From assembly GCA_014549065.1 (NCBI GenBank), contig JACDOX010000116.1:1818879-1882878 (forward strand): a DNA stretch of 64,000 bases, written 5' to 3'. Shown here piece by piece: positions 39,342-49,593 of this stretch; position 1 is the stretch's first letter; the number at the start of each line of letters is the position of its first letter. A model generated the notes under the pieces. It did not search any database. It was not told the DNA's origin and saw only the letters and a program-made list of their open reading frames with translations. The stretch is from Cardinalis cardinalis (lineage: Eukaryota; Chordata; Aves; Passeriformes; Cardinalidae). The position numbers were made by a program, and so were the translations under genes.

Positions 39342-42300
39342 CTGGTACAAATTACTTACTACCTTGCCCCAAGGGGCTCTGAGCTCCCTTTGTCCACACA
39401 TAAGTGGGTTTTTCTCCNGGAACAATCATGGGAGGAAGTGGCTGGTGTGTCCATCCTTCCTTCTGGAAACTTTGGGTTGCCACTTGTCTTTGAATCTCTG
39501 CACTCCTCTAGGCTTGTGCAGACAGTGAAGAGACTGATGACTTCCATGCAGATGCACCTGGGATTAATCTGGCAGGACGCTGCTGGAGATCCCACTCCTG
39601 CCATTGTCTCTGTGCCATGTAAAGTACATAGACCCAACTCTTGTCACATAACTTCACAGTCTGTCCTGTTAATTTCCCCACAGTTTTCCCTCCCCAAAGC
39701 AATCTCTAAGTGCTACACTTTACTAACCACTGTACTCTCAGTCAGAAATTGAACCCAAATTAGCTAAACATAATAAATTCTGAGAGTAACAGCTTAATAT
39801 ACAGACCATGTGCATCTTAGCTTCTCCTGCATTGGAAACAGGGAGCTTTTGGGTGGAAAGTGACAGGCACTGTGGCTGAATGTGACCACTGAAGTTATGT
39901 GTGTGTGTGATTGAATTAATTACTCATTGAGGAATGTTGGTAAGAGGCCAGGAAAAAAAGCCAAGGTATGTTTGTTTTCACACAGACAAGTAGGCAACTT
40001 CAGCCTCCATCCAGCTGGGGACCACTATTCCCACTGCAAGAGTTCTGAAAATACACATGAGCATTGGAAACACTTTTTCGAGTTTGAGCATCAGTGGGGA
40101 GGACTAATTGTGAGAAAAATTGCTCCACAACAATGTAAGGTAGCAAGGCATACCAAGCCTTTCTGATGTGATCTCTGGATGCTAACCAAAGTGGGCTTAT
40201 AGATGTGTGGAGATGACAGTAGATTATGTGCTGTCAGTGCAATTACTTGCTGTGATCACTTGGTCTCCTCTCTTCTTGTCCACTTCTGTGCTTTCTATTT
40301 AAATCCTCCCTTCAGGGTATGGCATTCACAATGTTTACTAATGTCTAGTCAGATTCAATTGATTCAAAAATTAAGGCTAAATAAACTGTTTGATTGTGGC
40401 CATATATTTTTTCTTTTATTTCTCTCTTTTTTTGGTGGCTTTTTTTTTTGTTTGTTTGTTTTGGGTTGGTGTTTTTTTTTTGGTTAGTTAAAACAGTGTC
40501 CTCAGGGGGAAAAAAAATCCCAACAGCTACTGCACTGTTAAAGCTACCCTTTTCCAACATCTGTGGCTCTTAGCTTATGCAATCCTGCATTTGCAGTGCC
40601 TATTCTGCCCCATCTTTTTGCTTTTTGCCAAAAGCCTGATACTTTTTTTCTCCAAAGGCACAATGGTGTCTACAAGTGCGTCATGCACCCCTCTGGGTGG
40701 CTGAAGCAAGAAAAACTCTGGAAGGGTTTCACAACAAATGGATTTTGCAGTACCTGGTCCTGGATACAACATTTCACATTACATACATATTCTTGAGAAA
40801 TATTTATTCATCTCCAGCAGCTGAACGTTGTGTGTTTTTTGTTGATTTTTTTCTCTTTACTGTTTCTTGTCATAAAAATAGTATAACAGGAAACATAACT
40901 GTGTCTAATTCATACATGCATTTCAGAGGAAAAAATTTACATTGCTTTTTTAGTTTGAATTTTTTTGCTTGTCCTTANATTGAATAATGACCTCCAACCT
41001 GTCAGTTCAATTAGAGGTAAACAATTTATGTCTTCTCTATAATAGCAATCAGAAAATATTAGAGGAATATATCAAAACCAAATAAATTTACCTCTAACAC
41101 TTTTCTGTAATCCTGTGAAAGACTGTCTTTTTTCTTGGTTGGTCATGTTTTGGAGACCTGTTTTATTTTCNATATTGTACCAGGGAAAAGGTAATATAAA
41201 CTATCTCTTAATGGGATTCCAGTGCATAAATCTCCCTCCCTCAACAGCTTTATAGCTGTAGAGAAACATTATATTTCACAGTGGTGGAGCTACCCCCAAA
41301 TTCATAAAATTTAAAAGAAACCCACAGTTAAAGCCATGAGAGATCTGAGCAAGAGGGCGTTCATGTGGATCAAAGAGGATTCACAGTGAAAAATGAGATC
41401 AAATTGTTACAGCCTTTCAAATCATAAGACAAAAATATTTGGACTTCATGATGATTCTGAATTCCATGGACAATTTTTAGAGCTTAACTTGGTTTCCTTA
41501 GTCATTATTAGAACCACAGAAGGTGAGGAATTATTGCAAGAGAAACAGACTTCAACTCACTATCTTGCTCTGTCATTTTTACATGAAAAATAGAGAACAT
41601 GATTAACTGCATGACANAAACCCCAAAATCAAAACCAAAACANACAAAAAACCCTTAATTTCCCTATTTGATGGCACCAAGCACCATTTTTTAATTCTTA
41701 TTTTTAAATTTTCCCCATGAAAGTAGTGCTTATAAATCAGGTATAAAGGAAATCAGGAAATGCATTTTTGAAAATGTACTAATAAAGGTGTTATTTCAGC
41801 AGTATAATTACTTTTGCTCTGAAGAGTGGCATATAATAAGGAAAACATTTTTGNATATTTCCAGGGACACATATGTGACTAAAGTTGATTATGAAAAAAA
41901 AATTGCAAATTTTTTGATCAGAAATTCTTCAAATTTTCATACAGACTTTTTAATTTCTTCCCTTGTAGTTGAAAATTATTTTATTGTCATCTTCATATGA
42001 CACAGATCAACAGGGGATTCAGCCCTATTAAAAGAGATCTTTAGAATGAAATCAGCTGTGGAATGTTTTACGAATGTGGTTCAGTAAAATCCGTGTAATT
42101 TCAAAAAGAAAATGGTGCATGGAGGAGTATCTGGGGAATGACCGTAAATACGGTATTTCACTTGGATTCACACAAGAAGCACCTCTGGGAGAGTAAGACA
42201 TTTTTCAAATAACCTATGAAAAAACATCTCTTTTCCTCGAGTCCTAAAGAACAACATTTGCATATTAATAGAAGATTAAAATGCCCATCAAGTATTCTTT

Positions 42301-45097
42301 AGTCGTTGCTTTTTCTTTTGTATTTTGCTCTTCACATAAACATTATTTCATAATTTAAAAAACCTCCTTCAACTCTGCTTATTATATTGAATCTCTAAAG
42401 TTTCATATTACAATAGCACACAGTATTTTTATATTTTAATTCCTTTGAGAATTTGCTCCCTAGTTTTTCCCTTTATTTGTACTTTGTTCCTCTTCAAGAT
42501 GTATCTGTCTTTTTAAGCAGGGTCTAAGCATTTTATAAAGGCCAGTTTCTAAGTGGGTTTTGTGTCCCATCAAAATCATGCTTTAGACATGGATCTCACA
42601 AGTCTATTCAATTTTAAATTTTAGAATCTACAATTAAAACCATCTGAGGTGATAACCTGTTGTTTGACTATGTCCAAAAGTTGTCNTATTACCTGCAGTG
42701 CCCAGCCAGCAATAAAAAACAGTTTTTAAGCAAGCTAAGGTAAGGAAATATGGAGCAGATAAGTAGAAATTTAAATTGTCACAAAAAGGTACAGCAGATA
42801 ATATTTTCAAAGAATACTGAATTTTAGAGAGCCTCTAATATTACTGTGCACTTCACTGTGAACATGACAATTACATATAAATGCACTTTAAAAATTATTT
42901 ACAATAATCACTAAGGTTATAGGTGCTGCTACAACTGAAACTTTTTCCTAAAGAAATATGTCAGTGAGAAAGAGACCATGGTTGCGTTGTTCATGAATCT
43001 CTATACAGGATGAGAGAGCTGTTCAGATCGGCCTATCTGTTCTCTGTGCAGATGTTGACTAAAAACCCAATAAATTTATCAGTAAACATGCTGAAACAAC
43101 CCCAGAAATTACCAAAACATTGAATTCTAAGTGACATGGTTGCTAATTCCTTAAATCTGCATAGTTATGGGAATCTCATCATCTGTTGTGTATTTCTTGT
43201 TAGCAAGTTAGAATACATTGGAGTATCTTTAAGCAAGAATATCTATGCAAGTGCTTAAAGTTCTTTGTTGTCCCAAATGACACATTGTTGTGTTTCATGG
43301 GTATATCTCTTTAACTGCACCCTGTTAAAATGATCTCTGTGGTGTCAGGAGAGCCTTCATTTTATGTAAACACAAAATACAGCGCAGCTCCCAAAGTTTG
43401 AGCTTCATTACAGGATCAAAATATTTCCCAGTCTTGGCCAGAGCAGTATCATCACCTACTGATGATGGTTTTGTGCAGTAGCTGCTCTTTCATTTCCACA
43501 ATGAGTACATTTTTCGTTAGCCCCTGTAGTTAGCTCAGTCCTGTTTACAGCTGTTCCAAGGGTCTCTGAGGCACTTCTTGATCTCCCTCTGCCATAGCAT
43601 CGACTCTTCCTACCACTAGGTGAGAAGGGCACTCTTTTTGCAGTTTGTATTTTTTCCTGAGCTTACCTGGTTAACTTTCCCATGAAAGGAGCCATGGTAC
43701 ACATGGCGTAGAGGCAGAAATTCTTTCCATTANCTCTCACAGCCCCATGAGTGTTGTTGCAGGTATGATAGATGAATAGAAGCACAAAGTCAGAAGCTTT
43801 ATAGAAAACTAGGATGGTTTGTTCTTGAGGGACTGTGGCTGTGATGAGGGGCATTATGCAACTATAGCTATGTGGTGAACTTTTGGATGTCATCAGTGCA
43901 ATTTCTGTCATATTGATGCCTGTTCTGCAAATTAGACAGTAAAGGAACAGCACACCAAGAAAAGGCAGCGCCAGTTGTTTGCTCGCTACGTGTCATTCAT
44001 TNTCTAAATTAAATTGAGGTCAATACCTCAGAGAGAGAATGTGACAAAATTTCCAATAACAATCTCTTGAATTTAATGACAACAGAGATTCTTGAAATAA
44101 ATTACAAAAAAGCCACATCTAAACCTTCCACTAAACAGCTGTACTTTTAGGGGAAGTTCAGTATCCTTAAAAGTGTTCGGTGGAGTCCTTTTTGCTTTGA
44201 AGTAGATGGAAGCTTTAGGATAGCTAATGTAATGTAATGATAGCTAAGCTAATGTAGACTTAATTGGCATGTTCATGCCAGCAGTATGTGCTAGAGGGCA
44301 GACTGTGTGTTCTGCCAAGACAGCTGTTTTATGTTGTAGGCTTGGCTCGGTGTGAAAATGTGTGATCAGTCATCAGATCTATGGGTACAGGATGCATTCA
44401 CTTTTTTTTTTTTCCCNTTTTCTGAATAGATTTGCAAGCTGGACTTTATCTTCTCAACTGATGAAATTGTGGTCTCCCAGGAAATGTGTTATGGCTAATG
44501 TGGTGATGTTGCTTAAGGAAGTAAGCTGCTATGAACTTCTACAACAAGGAAAGAGCCTTTGTTCCTCATTCAAATATTGAAAGATTATTGCTTTAATGAA
44601 TATAAAATTCTGTCAGCACCAGCTACTGAGAGGGCATCAATTTGNTTTTTGGCAAAATACGCACATTGGTACCGAATTACACTGAAAAGTGTCCATGAGA
44701 GACATCAGCTGTAAGAAAAATCCCAAAAGTACTTTATCAGAAGAGTTGCATGTGATTGCTGTGTTGATATATGATAAACAACTAGAGAACTTTCTACCAC
44801 TCTTTTGTTTCTCTTTGAAATATGTTTAGACTCCAAAGTGGAGTGCAGAAAACTTCTGATAGAAAAGTATTTCCAAATTTCAAAATGAAGTCCNCTCATT
44901 CAAGCCAAGACAGATTGCCTGACACATCAGTGCATCNTGTCTCCATCACTCTCTGTGCTTTCTCTTTGTCCTGCTTGCAATCTGCAGGGTATTTAGGTAG
45001 ACTGAATTCCTACTCCTACCAAAATGCATCCCTTCCATTTGTTGCAGCTGTATTTACATGGCAACATTATTTTTACTGAAATCCCATAGGCTTTGTT
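39342..45097. other. Unique stretch after the LTR, no established gene
   Basis: The first 430 bp (39342-39770) remain GC-richer and include the end of a 168-codon plus-strand frame that starts inside the LTR, which rules it out as a normal gene. That segment might be retroviral internal sequence or another eroded element; no polypurine tract is visible beside the LTR end. Beyond it the sequence becomes AT-rich with G/T low-complexity runs (about 40430-40490) and A/C runs (about 41617-41655). One candidate exon on the minus strand (43667-43924) is listed separately. Confidence 0.5.
43667..43924 (-). CDS. Candidate internal coding exon, 258 nt, unknown protein
   Basis: On the minus strand a pyrimidine-bearing acceptor ends in TTTGCAG, with its AG at 43926-43925. 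The frame then stays open for 258 nt and ends LTAACCAG-style directly at a strong donor, CAG|GTAAGC, with GTAAGC at 43666-43661. The exon length is a multiple of three and both junctions fall after codon position two (phase 2-2), so the frame would be preserved on skipping. The translation, roughly from TGINMTEIALMTSKS to KLT, has four cysteines and a central hydrophobic stretch (TILVFYKASDFVLLFIY). One codon contains an N. I do not recognise the protein. A frame of this length is not rare by chance in this window; the coincidence of both splice sites is the only added support. Confidence 0.22.
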
Positions 45098-45103
45098 GGA
45101 AAG
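45098..45103. repeat. Target-site duplication, left copy (GGAAAG)
   Basis: Six bases adjoining the left edge of the minus-strand solo LTR, identical to those at its right edge. Confidence 0.75.
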
Positions 45104-45350
45104 TATTGGAACAAAATCCCAGTACTGCCAGGTGGAACGTGCCTGGGCTCGTCTGGCCCTTGCNGCTTGGCNNNGGGCAGCTGCTGTGGTGTTTCTCCAC
45201 AGTGATACCACTGGCTGGCTGGATGTAGCAGCTAGGCACTCGAAACNAAGTCCAGGCTTGNAGGAACTCAGGCTTTACCTCTGAAGGAAGTCCTTAGGCT
45301 AGGTGAGGAGTAAATAGGAGCGGATTCCAACGGAGGGTTAAATCCAGAAC

Positions 45351-45356
45351 TTTATT
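45351..45356 (-). terminator. Poly(A) signal AATAAA of the minus-strand solo LTR
   Basis: A canonical AATAAA on the minus strand within TGGAATAAAGTTC, downstream of the TATA-like box. It supports the orientation call for this LTR. Confidence 0.65.
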
Positions 45357-45423
45357 CCAGGGTCACGGANACCTGAATGTTGGCAACAGCTCCATTAGAA
45401 TCCCGACCGCATGGTCNGATTGT

Positions 45424-45430
45424 CTTTTAA
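45424..45430 (-). promoter_or_regulatory. TATA-like box of the minus-strand solo LTR
   Basis: Minus-strand TTAAAAG lies about 68 bp before the AATAAA signal of the same LTR. The spacing fits a retroviral core promoter with a short R region. Confidence 0.5.
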
Positions 45431-45678
45431 GCTTGCGGGCAGGGGGAGGGAAGGGACAGGTGAGGCACCAACCAGGTGGGAGGAGGGGAAGGCTCAAGGG
45501 ATAAAGACACTTGCACAGGCCAATGAGCCNGGACCTGAGGGGCATCTTTGGAACTTCTGCCAACCACAGGATGCCCCTGCTGGAATGGACAGCTCTCAGC
45601 NGGAGGCACGGGGAGGGGAAGNTGGCACACCTGGGGGACAGGGAAGTCTAAGACAGGAAATTGCAACACACTGCAACA

Positions 45679-45684
45679 GGAAAG
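45679..45684. repeat. Target-site duplication, right copy (GGAAAG)
   Basis: Right-hand copy of the integration duplication, immediately after the CAACA end of the solo LTR on the plus strand. Confidence 0.75.
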
Positions 45685-46039
45685 GGTCTCACTTGTCAGA
45701 CCAGAAAAGAATCACTGCNCCATGGAGCTGCCAGTCAGACTGCTCTTTTGTGTAAAGGTGGCACAAACATTCTAGAGAAGTCAATACAAATAAAGATCAG
45801 TTATTGGGCTTTTAATCAGGAAATTAGTAGATCAGTCAACAAAAGGAAAGAGTAAAGAGAGTATGAGATAATGAAAGCTATGTTATTCAGATAACAAAGA
45901 AATTTTTTTCTGTGTTTTTTGGTCTTCTAAATACACAGTAGTTTTTATACNTAATGATTAATTTTTACTAGCATGTATTTTATCATTTCAGCTTTCTCTA
46001 AATAGTATGGCTGAGAACCAAAAGAGAAAGAGAAGACCT

Positions 46040-46106
46040 GAATTCATAATAGCAATCAAAATAGTAAACTACCTAGTAAACAAGAATTCATAATAGTAAA
46101 CTACCT
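46040..46106. repeat. Imperfect tandem duplication sharing GAATTCATAATAG and AATAGTAAACTACCT
   Basis: Copy 1 (46040-46074) has GAATTCATAATAG, a short insert, then AATAGTAAACTACCT. Copy 2 (46084-46106) has the same two motifs fused directly. The pattern suggests duplication followed by an indel of about 12 bases. Confidence 0.85.
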
Positions 46107-47063
46107 TGACATAAGGCCAGCCTGTATTTTAATGAGGTTGTTGTACAAGAAATAAATTCCCTGGAGTTTGTCAAGTGAATGTTATGCTAAATTNAAATTT
46201 ATTTTTCTGTGGTGAAGGTCTCTTTGGTGACCACAAAATTTTCTATTAGACCATCAAAATATGAAAGAGGCTTATCTTGTCTGTTGTCACTTCTGACCTG
46301 GNCAGGATCACACCATTTGCTTCCCTTGAAAGTTGCCCAGTCCTGCCCCTGAGAATGGTAACCTCCCATCTAAGCTGGAGTATTTGGCTGCTGACAAGAA
46401 AGCATCCTTAATTTTCATTTATTTATTCTTGTAGTAGTGGAGGTGCCAGTGAGTATGCTAGAAATAAAAAGCTATTGAAAAACATAATTTTGGACAGGGT
46501 TGCTTGACATTTCCTTTAAGCAGGCTTGCTTTTACAGCCTGATTTTAGGTAACAGCTTAATCCATTTGTAGGCACTTGCTGTCAGAATCTGTCTTTATGA
46601 GATAGTCTGAGCTCTCTTTAGCAGAAATGTAGAGGAAGACCTGATGTGAATGAGTGGTCCCTTAGGTCGGAGCACTGCTGTGACCACTCTGCTTGATACA
46701 CGAGCATGAGTCCAAGCAGCTGGTGGTAATAGGAGAGAAGGTAACTGGACGCCACCCTCTGGCCTCAGGTAATTCACTTTTGCAATTTTGTGAAGACTGA
46801 GAGTTTCAATTTACACATCTCCAGGGAAAAGAAAGGATATACAACATACAATAAGCCTATATATAATATAGCCAATGAACTCCCATGTTACCTACATCAC
46901 ATGAGGAATTCTTGTTTAGTCAGACTTTGAAAAGTCTAAATTGTAAATTTCTCATAAAGTGTTTGTGAATGCCAGAAACCATTATATTACTTTTGTTAAT
47001 TCACAACAATGACCAAAACTCTCCAAATCAAAAATAAATTTTATATTGTGTCAAAACTTGTAC

Positions 47064-47095
47064 AACATGCAGATTTTTGAGAAAATCTGCATGTT
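47064..47095. repeat. Perfect inverted repeat, 14-bp arms, TGAG loop
   Basis: AACATGCAGATTTT at 47064-47077 is followed by TGAG (47078-47081) and then its exact reverse complement at 47082-47095. Pairing stops cleanly at both outer ends. Confidence 0.95.
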
Positions 47096-48941
47096 CAGAA
47101 AATTACTGTGGTATTTTATGCAAGAATATTGAACTGGTAGATTTAGCTCTTTTTCTTAGAAACCTGTACAATAAGGGTCAGACCAGAATTTAGGCTCCTG
47201 TGCAGTTTTACCTGTATGTGCAAAATATCACTAGACCTGTTGTCTTTAATGTCAAAATAGAAAGAAATCTTGCCTAAACTCAGCTCATGAGTTCAGTAGC
47301 TCAGAGTAGCTGGTAAGCAAAATTTAATTAAGCTTTACAACACCTTAAGATAAAGAATAAGATGAATTTTTATCTTCTGTACAACCACCTTACAGTGTAC
47401 AGAATGGCCTTCATATTTTCTTTTCATGTTAAACAGCATGTAACCTTACAAGCACTTGCTGAAGTCATGATCCATGTATGCAGTCACTTTAGCAGTGGAT
47501 TCTTATGGAGTGCCTTGAAAAAACTAGAGATCAAACATATACTAATATACTGCAAAAGAAGTTTATTGCAGTTAGAATATAAAGATTTTCTTTAAAATCT
47601 TTCTCTAGAGCCAACAGTGTAACTATGCTCTTGACTGCCAAGGAACAAATTTAGCAGCTACTCTCCTTAACTGAAGTAGAGCATAAATTGGTTAAAGATA
47701 GACCACTTGTAAGTCTTTAATTAAAGTAACTTAACTACTTCAGTAGCTACTTACTTAAATTAAATAGAAAATAGTTAAGGTTCATCATGATATCTTAAGA
47801 TGCACCATTAGTCTAATACTGCTGAAATCTTTGCCTATCAACAGGATGTAGACAGCGAAAAGGGGGAATAACACCGACTGGTCTAATGCACTAAAAGAAA
47901 AGGATACAGTTATTTGGTCATAAATTTTTTCCAGAAAGTATTCCAAGTGAGATTTTTACATTTTTATGTTTATGCTGAATCAAAGATCTACCAGAAAATA
48001 TCTAAATGTAATTGTATCACCTTAGGGAACAAAGACATTCTCTTTAGATGTCGATCACTTTCCTAGCCAAGCTGTTATTTTTGATTTATACAGCTCTGTT
48101 ACAGGTTCCGGGTGACCTAATTAAGGTTATATATACTCTGCACTTTACATTTCCTTCTGAAGTTGTATATGGAGGTCCTTATTAACAACTNAGGAAATGG
48201 ACTAAAAGGTTCTTTGATTCACCTGTGTTCACAAAATTTGTTTTGTGATACTAATGGCCTGTTGCATTTTAATAATGTGAGCAGTAAATCTAAAGCCATA
48301 CTGTAATGATTTCTGTGGGTCCAGAAGAGCTTTCTCCCCAGAANTGTCTTTGAAGCCATCTTCAATACTAGATTCTTCTTTAGATAACAAGTTCATGATT
48401 TATCCTGACTAAGCTGCCAAAGTAATGAATATTAGTGTTTGACATAGCTCATAGTGTTTTCTAGCTTATTTAAAATAAAAAACTAAAAGTTCAAGGGTAC
48501 AAAAGACATAGAAAGGCTTCACTTTTGATGAGTATTTGCTGAAATACACATTATGCTAATTATTAGTTTCACAGATCTGTGTGGATTTATTTGGATTTAT
48601 TTCTTTGTACAATAATTTTACTTACTAATTCTGCATTAACATGTTTTCACCACAAAGATTTTAATATTTCAATTTTTGAAAAATGCTCCACTGCACTCTT
48701 AGTAGACCATAAAGACTTTGTGTGATAATGTGCAGATTTCACATTGCAAACTCAGAAATGAGAAAAGTAAAATTTCATGCCATACAAAAGAGCAAAAACA
48801 GAAAATCTTTTCTCAATTTTACTTTCTCTCTTCTACTAACAAGCTAATCACTAATATAGCACACAGTGCTGTGACACTACATTGGCAAATACCTCAGAGG
48901 GTGGCCATCTATTTTTGCACATATAATATCCATTCAATATT

Positions 48942-48961
48942 GATGTAACAAGATGTAACAA
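48942..48961. repeat. Duplicated 10-mer ATGTAACAAG
   Basis: Two perfect head-to-tail copies. A local slippage event. Confidence 0.9.
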
Positions 48962-49435
48962 GAGAGCAAGTCTGAGTCACAAAAGAGAACTTCACCACAG
49001 AGATATAAATTTGAATTTAGCAGAAGCATTCACTTAACAGCTCTAGGGAATTTTTTTTTTTTGACCATCATCTTTCTTCCCTGGAAGACAGAAGTTTTTA
49101 AGTTTAAAAGTTTCAGATGGATGCAATGAGCAAAGACTTCAAAATGTAAATGTAGGTTAACTGTTGTCTGATACTTAGCTCTGCTGTGCATGGACCTTCT
49201 CATCTGGGATATATGTCTCATTCTCTGCTGCAACTTAAATGCATTTATGCTAAAAGCAAAATTATTCTCCCCTTGGAATTAACCCTCTCTTTGAAATAGA
49301 TGATTATGGTACAATGCCTGATATTTCTGCAATAATCATGCATTATGAGGAGTGCATCAACCCTGCAGGTGTACCTGATTTAAGAAATGCCTGTTCCCTC
49401 AGGTTTTACAGGGACAATATTTTCCTGTGGAATTA

Positions 49436-49485
49436 TAATTTATTAAGCAGATACAAGTTTTAATTTATTAAGCAGATACAAATTT
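49436..49485. repeat. 25-bp tandem duplication
   Basis: Copies at 49436-49460 and 49461-49485 share TTATTAAGCAGATACAA and neighbouring bases, with very few differences. It sits about 50 bp left of the 56-bp palindrome. Confidence 0.9.
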
Positions 49486-49537
49486 TAACTTCCAGGCCCT
49501 CTGAATTGTCATAATTTTCTTAAAATTAGCAATAAAC

Positions 49538-49593
49538 TGACAGTATTTGATAGATAGGTAACCACATGGTTACCTATTTATCATATACTGTCA
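49538..49593. repeat. 56-bp near-perfect palindrome (26-nt arms, ACAT loop)
   Basis: The left arm (49538-49563) starts TGACAGTAT and ends ATAGGTAACC. The loop is ACAT (49564-49567). The right arm (49568-49593) starts GGTTACCTAT and ends ATACTGTCA. Comparing one arm with the reverse complement of the other gives 24 matches of 26. One of the two mismatches becomes a G-U pair if the plus strand is transcribed. Pairing ends sharply at both outer edges. The length is close to that of a pre-microRNA stem, but the 4-nt loop is short for one. Alternatives are a very small inverted-repeat transposon remnant or a template-switch mutation. Confidence 0.93.

Larger units (their letters stand above)
45104..45678 (-). 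mobile_element. Solo LTR of an endogenous retrovirus, minus strand (575 bp, 6-bp TSD)
   Basis: A GC-rich insert in AT-rich DNA, read on the minus strand. It begins TGTTGCAGTG and ends TGTTCCAATA, so the usual terminal CA has become TA by one substitution. It is bounded by GGAAAG at 45098-45103 and again at 45679-45684. On the minus strand, U3 carries ATTGG (plus CCAAT at 45520-45524) and a related GTTGG (plus CCAAC at 45468-45472). A TATA-like TTAAAAG (plus 45424-45430) and a poly(A) signal AATAAA (plus TTTATT at 45351-45356) follow in the right order. Sizes resemble those of the LTR at 5876-6483, and both share a GGAATAAA signal context, but overall sequence similarity is low. The 6-bp duplication suggests a class II element (inference). 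No internal genes remain. Confidence 0.82.

Noticed and set aside
39246..39752. Longest open frame in the window (168 codons, plus strand)
   Set aside because: It starts inside the old minus-strand LTR, runs through its end into an unrecognised block, contains Ns and shows no domain. It is antisense to the element.
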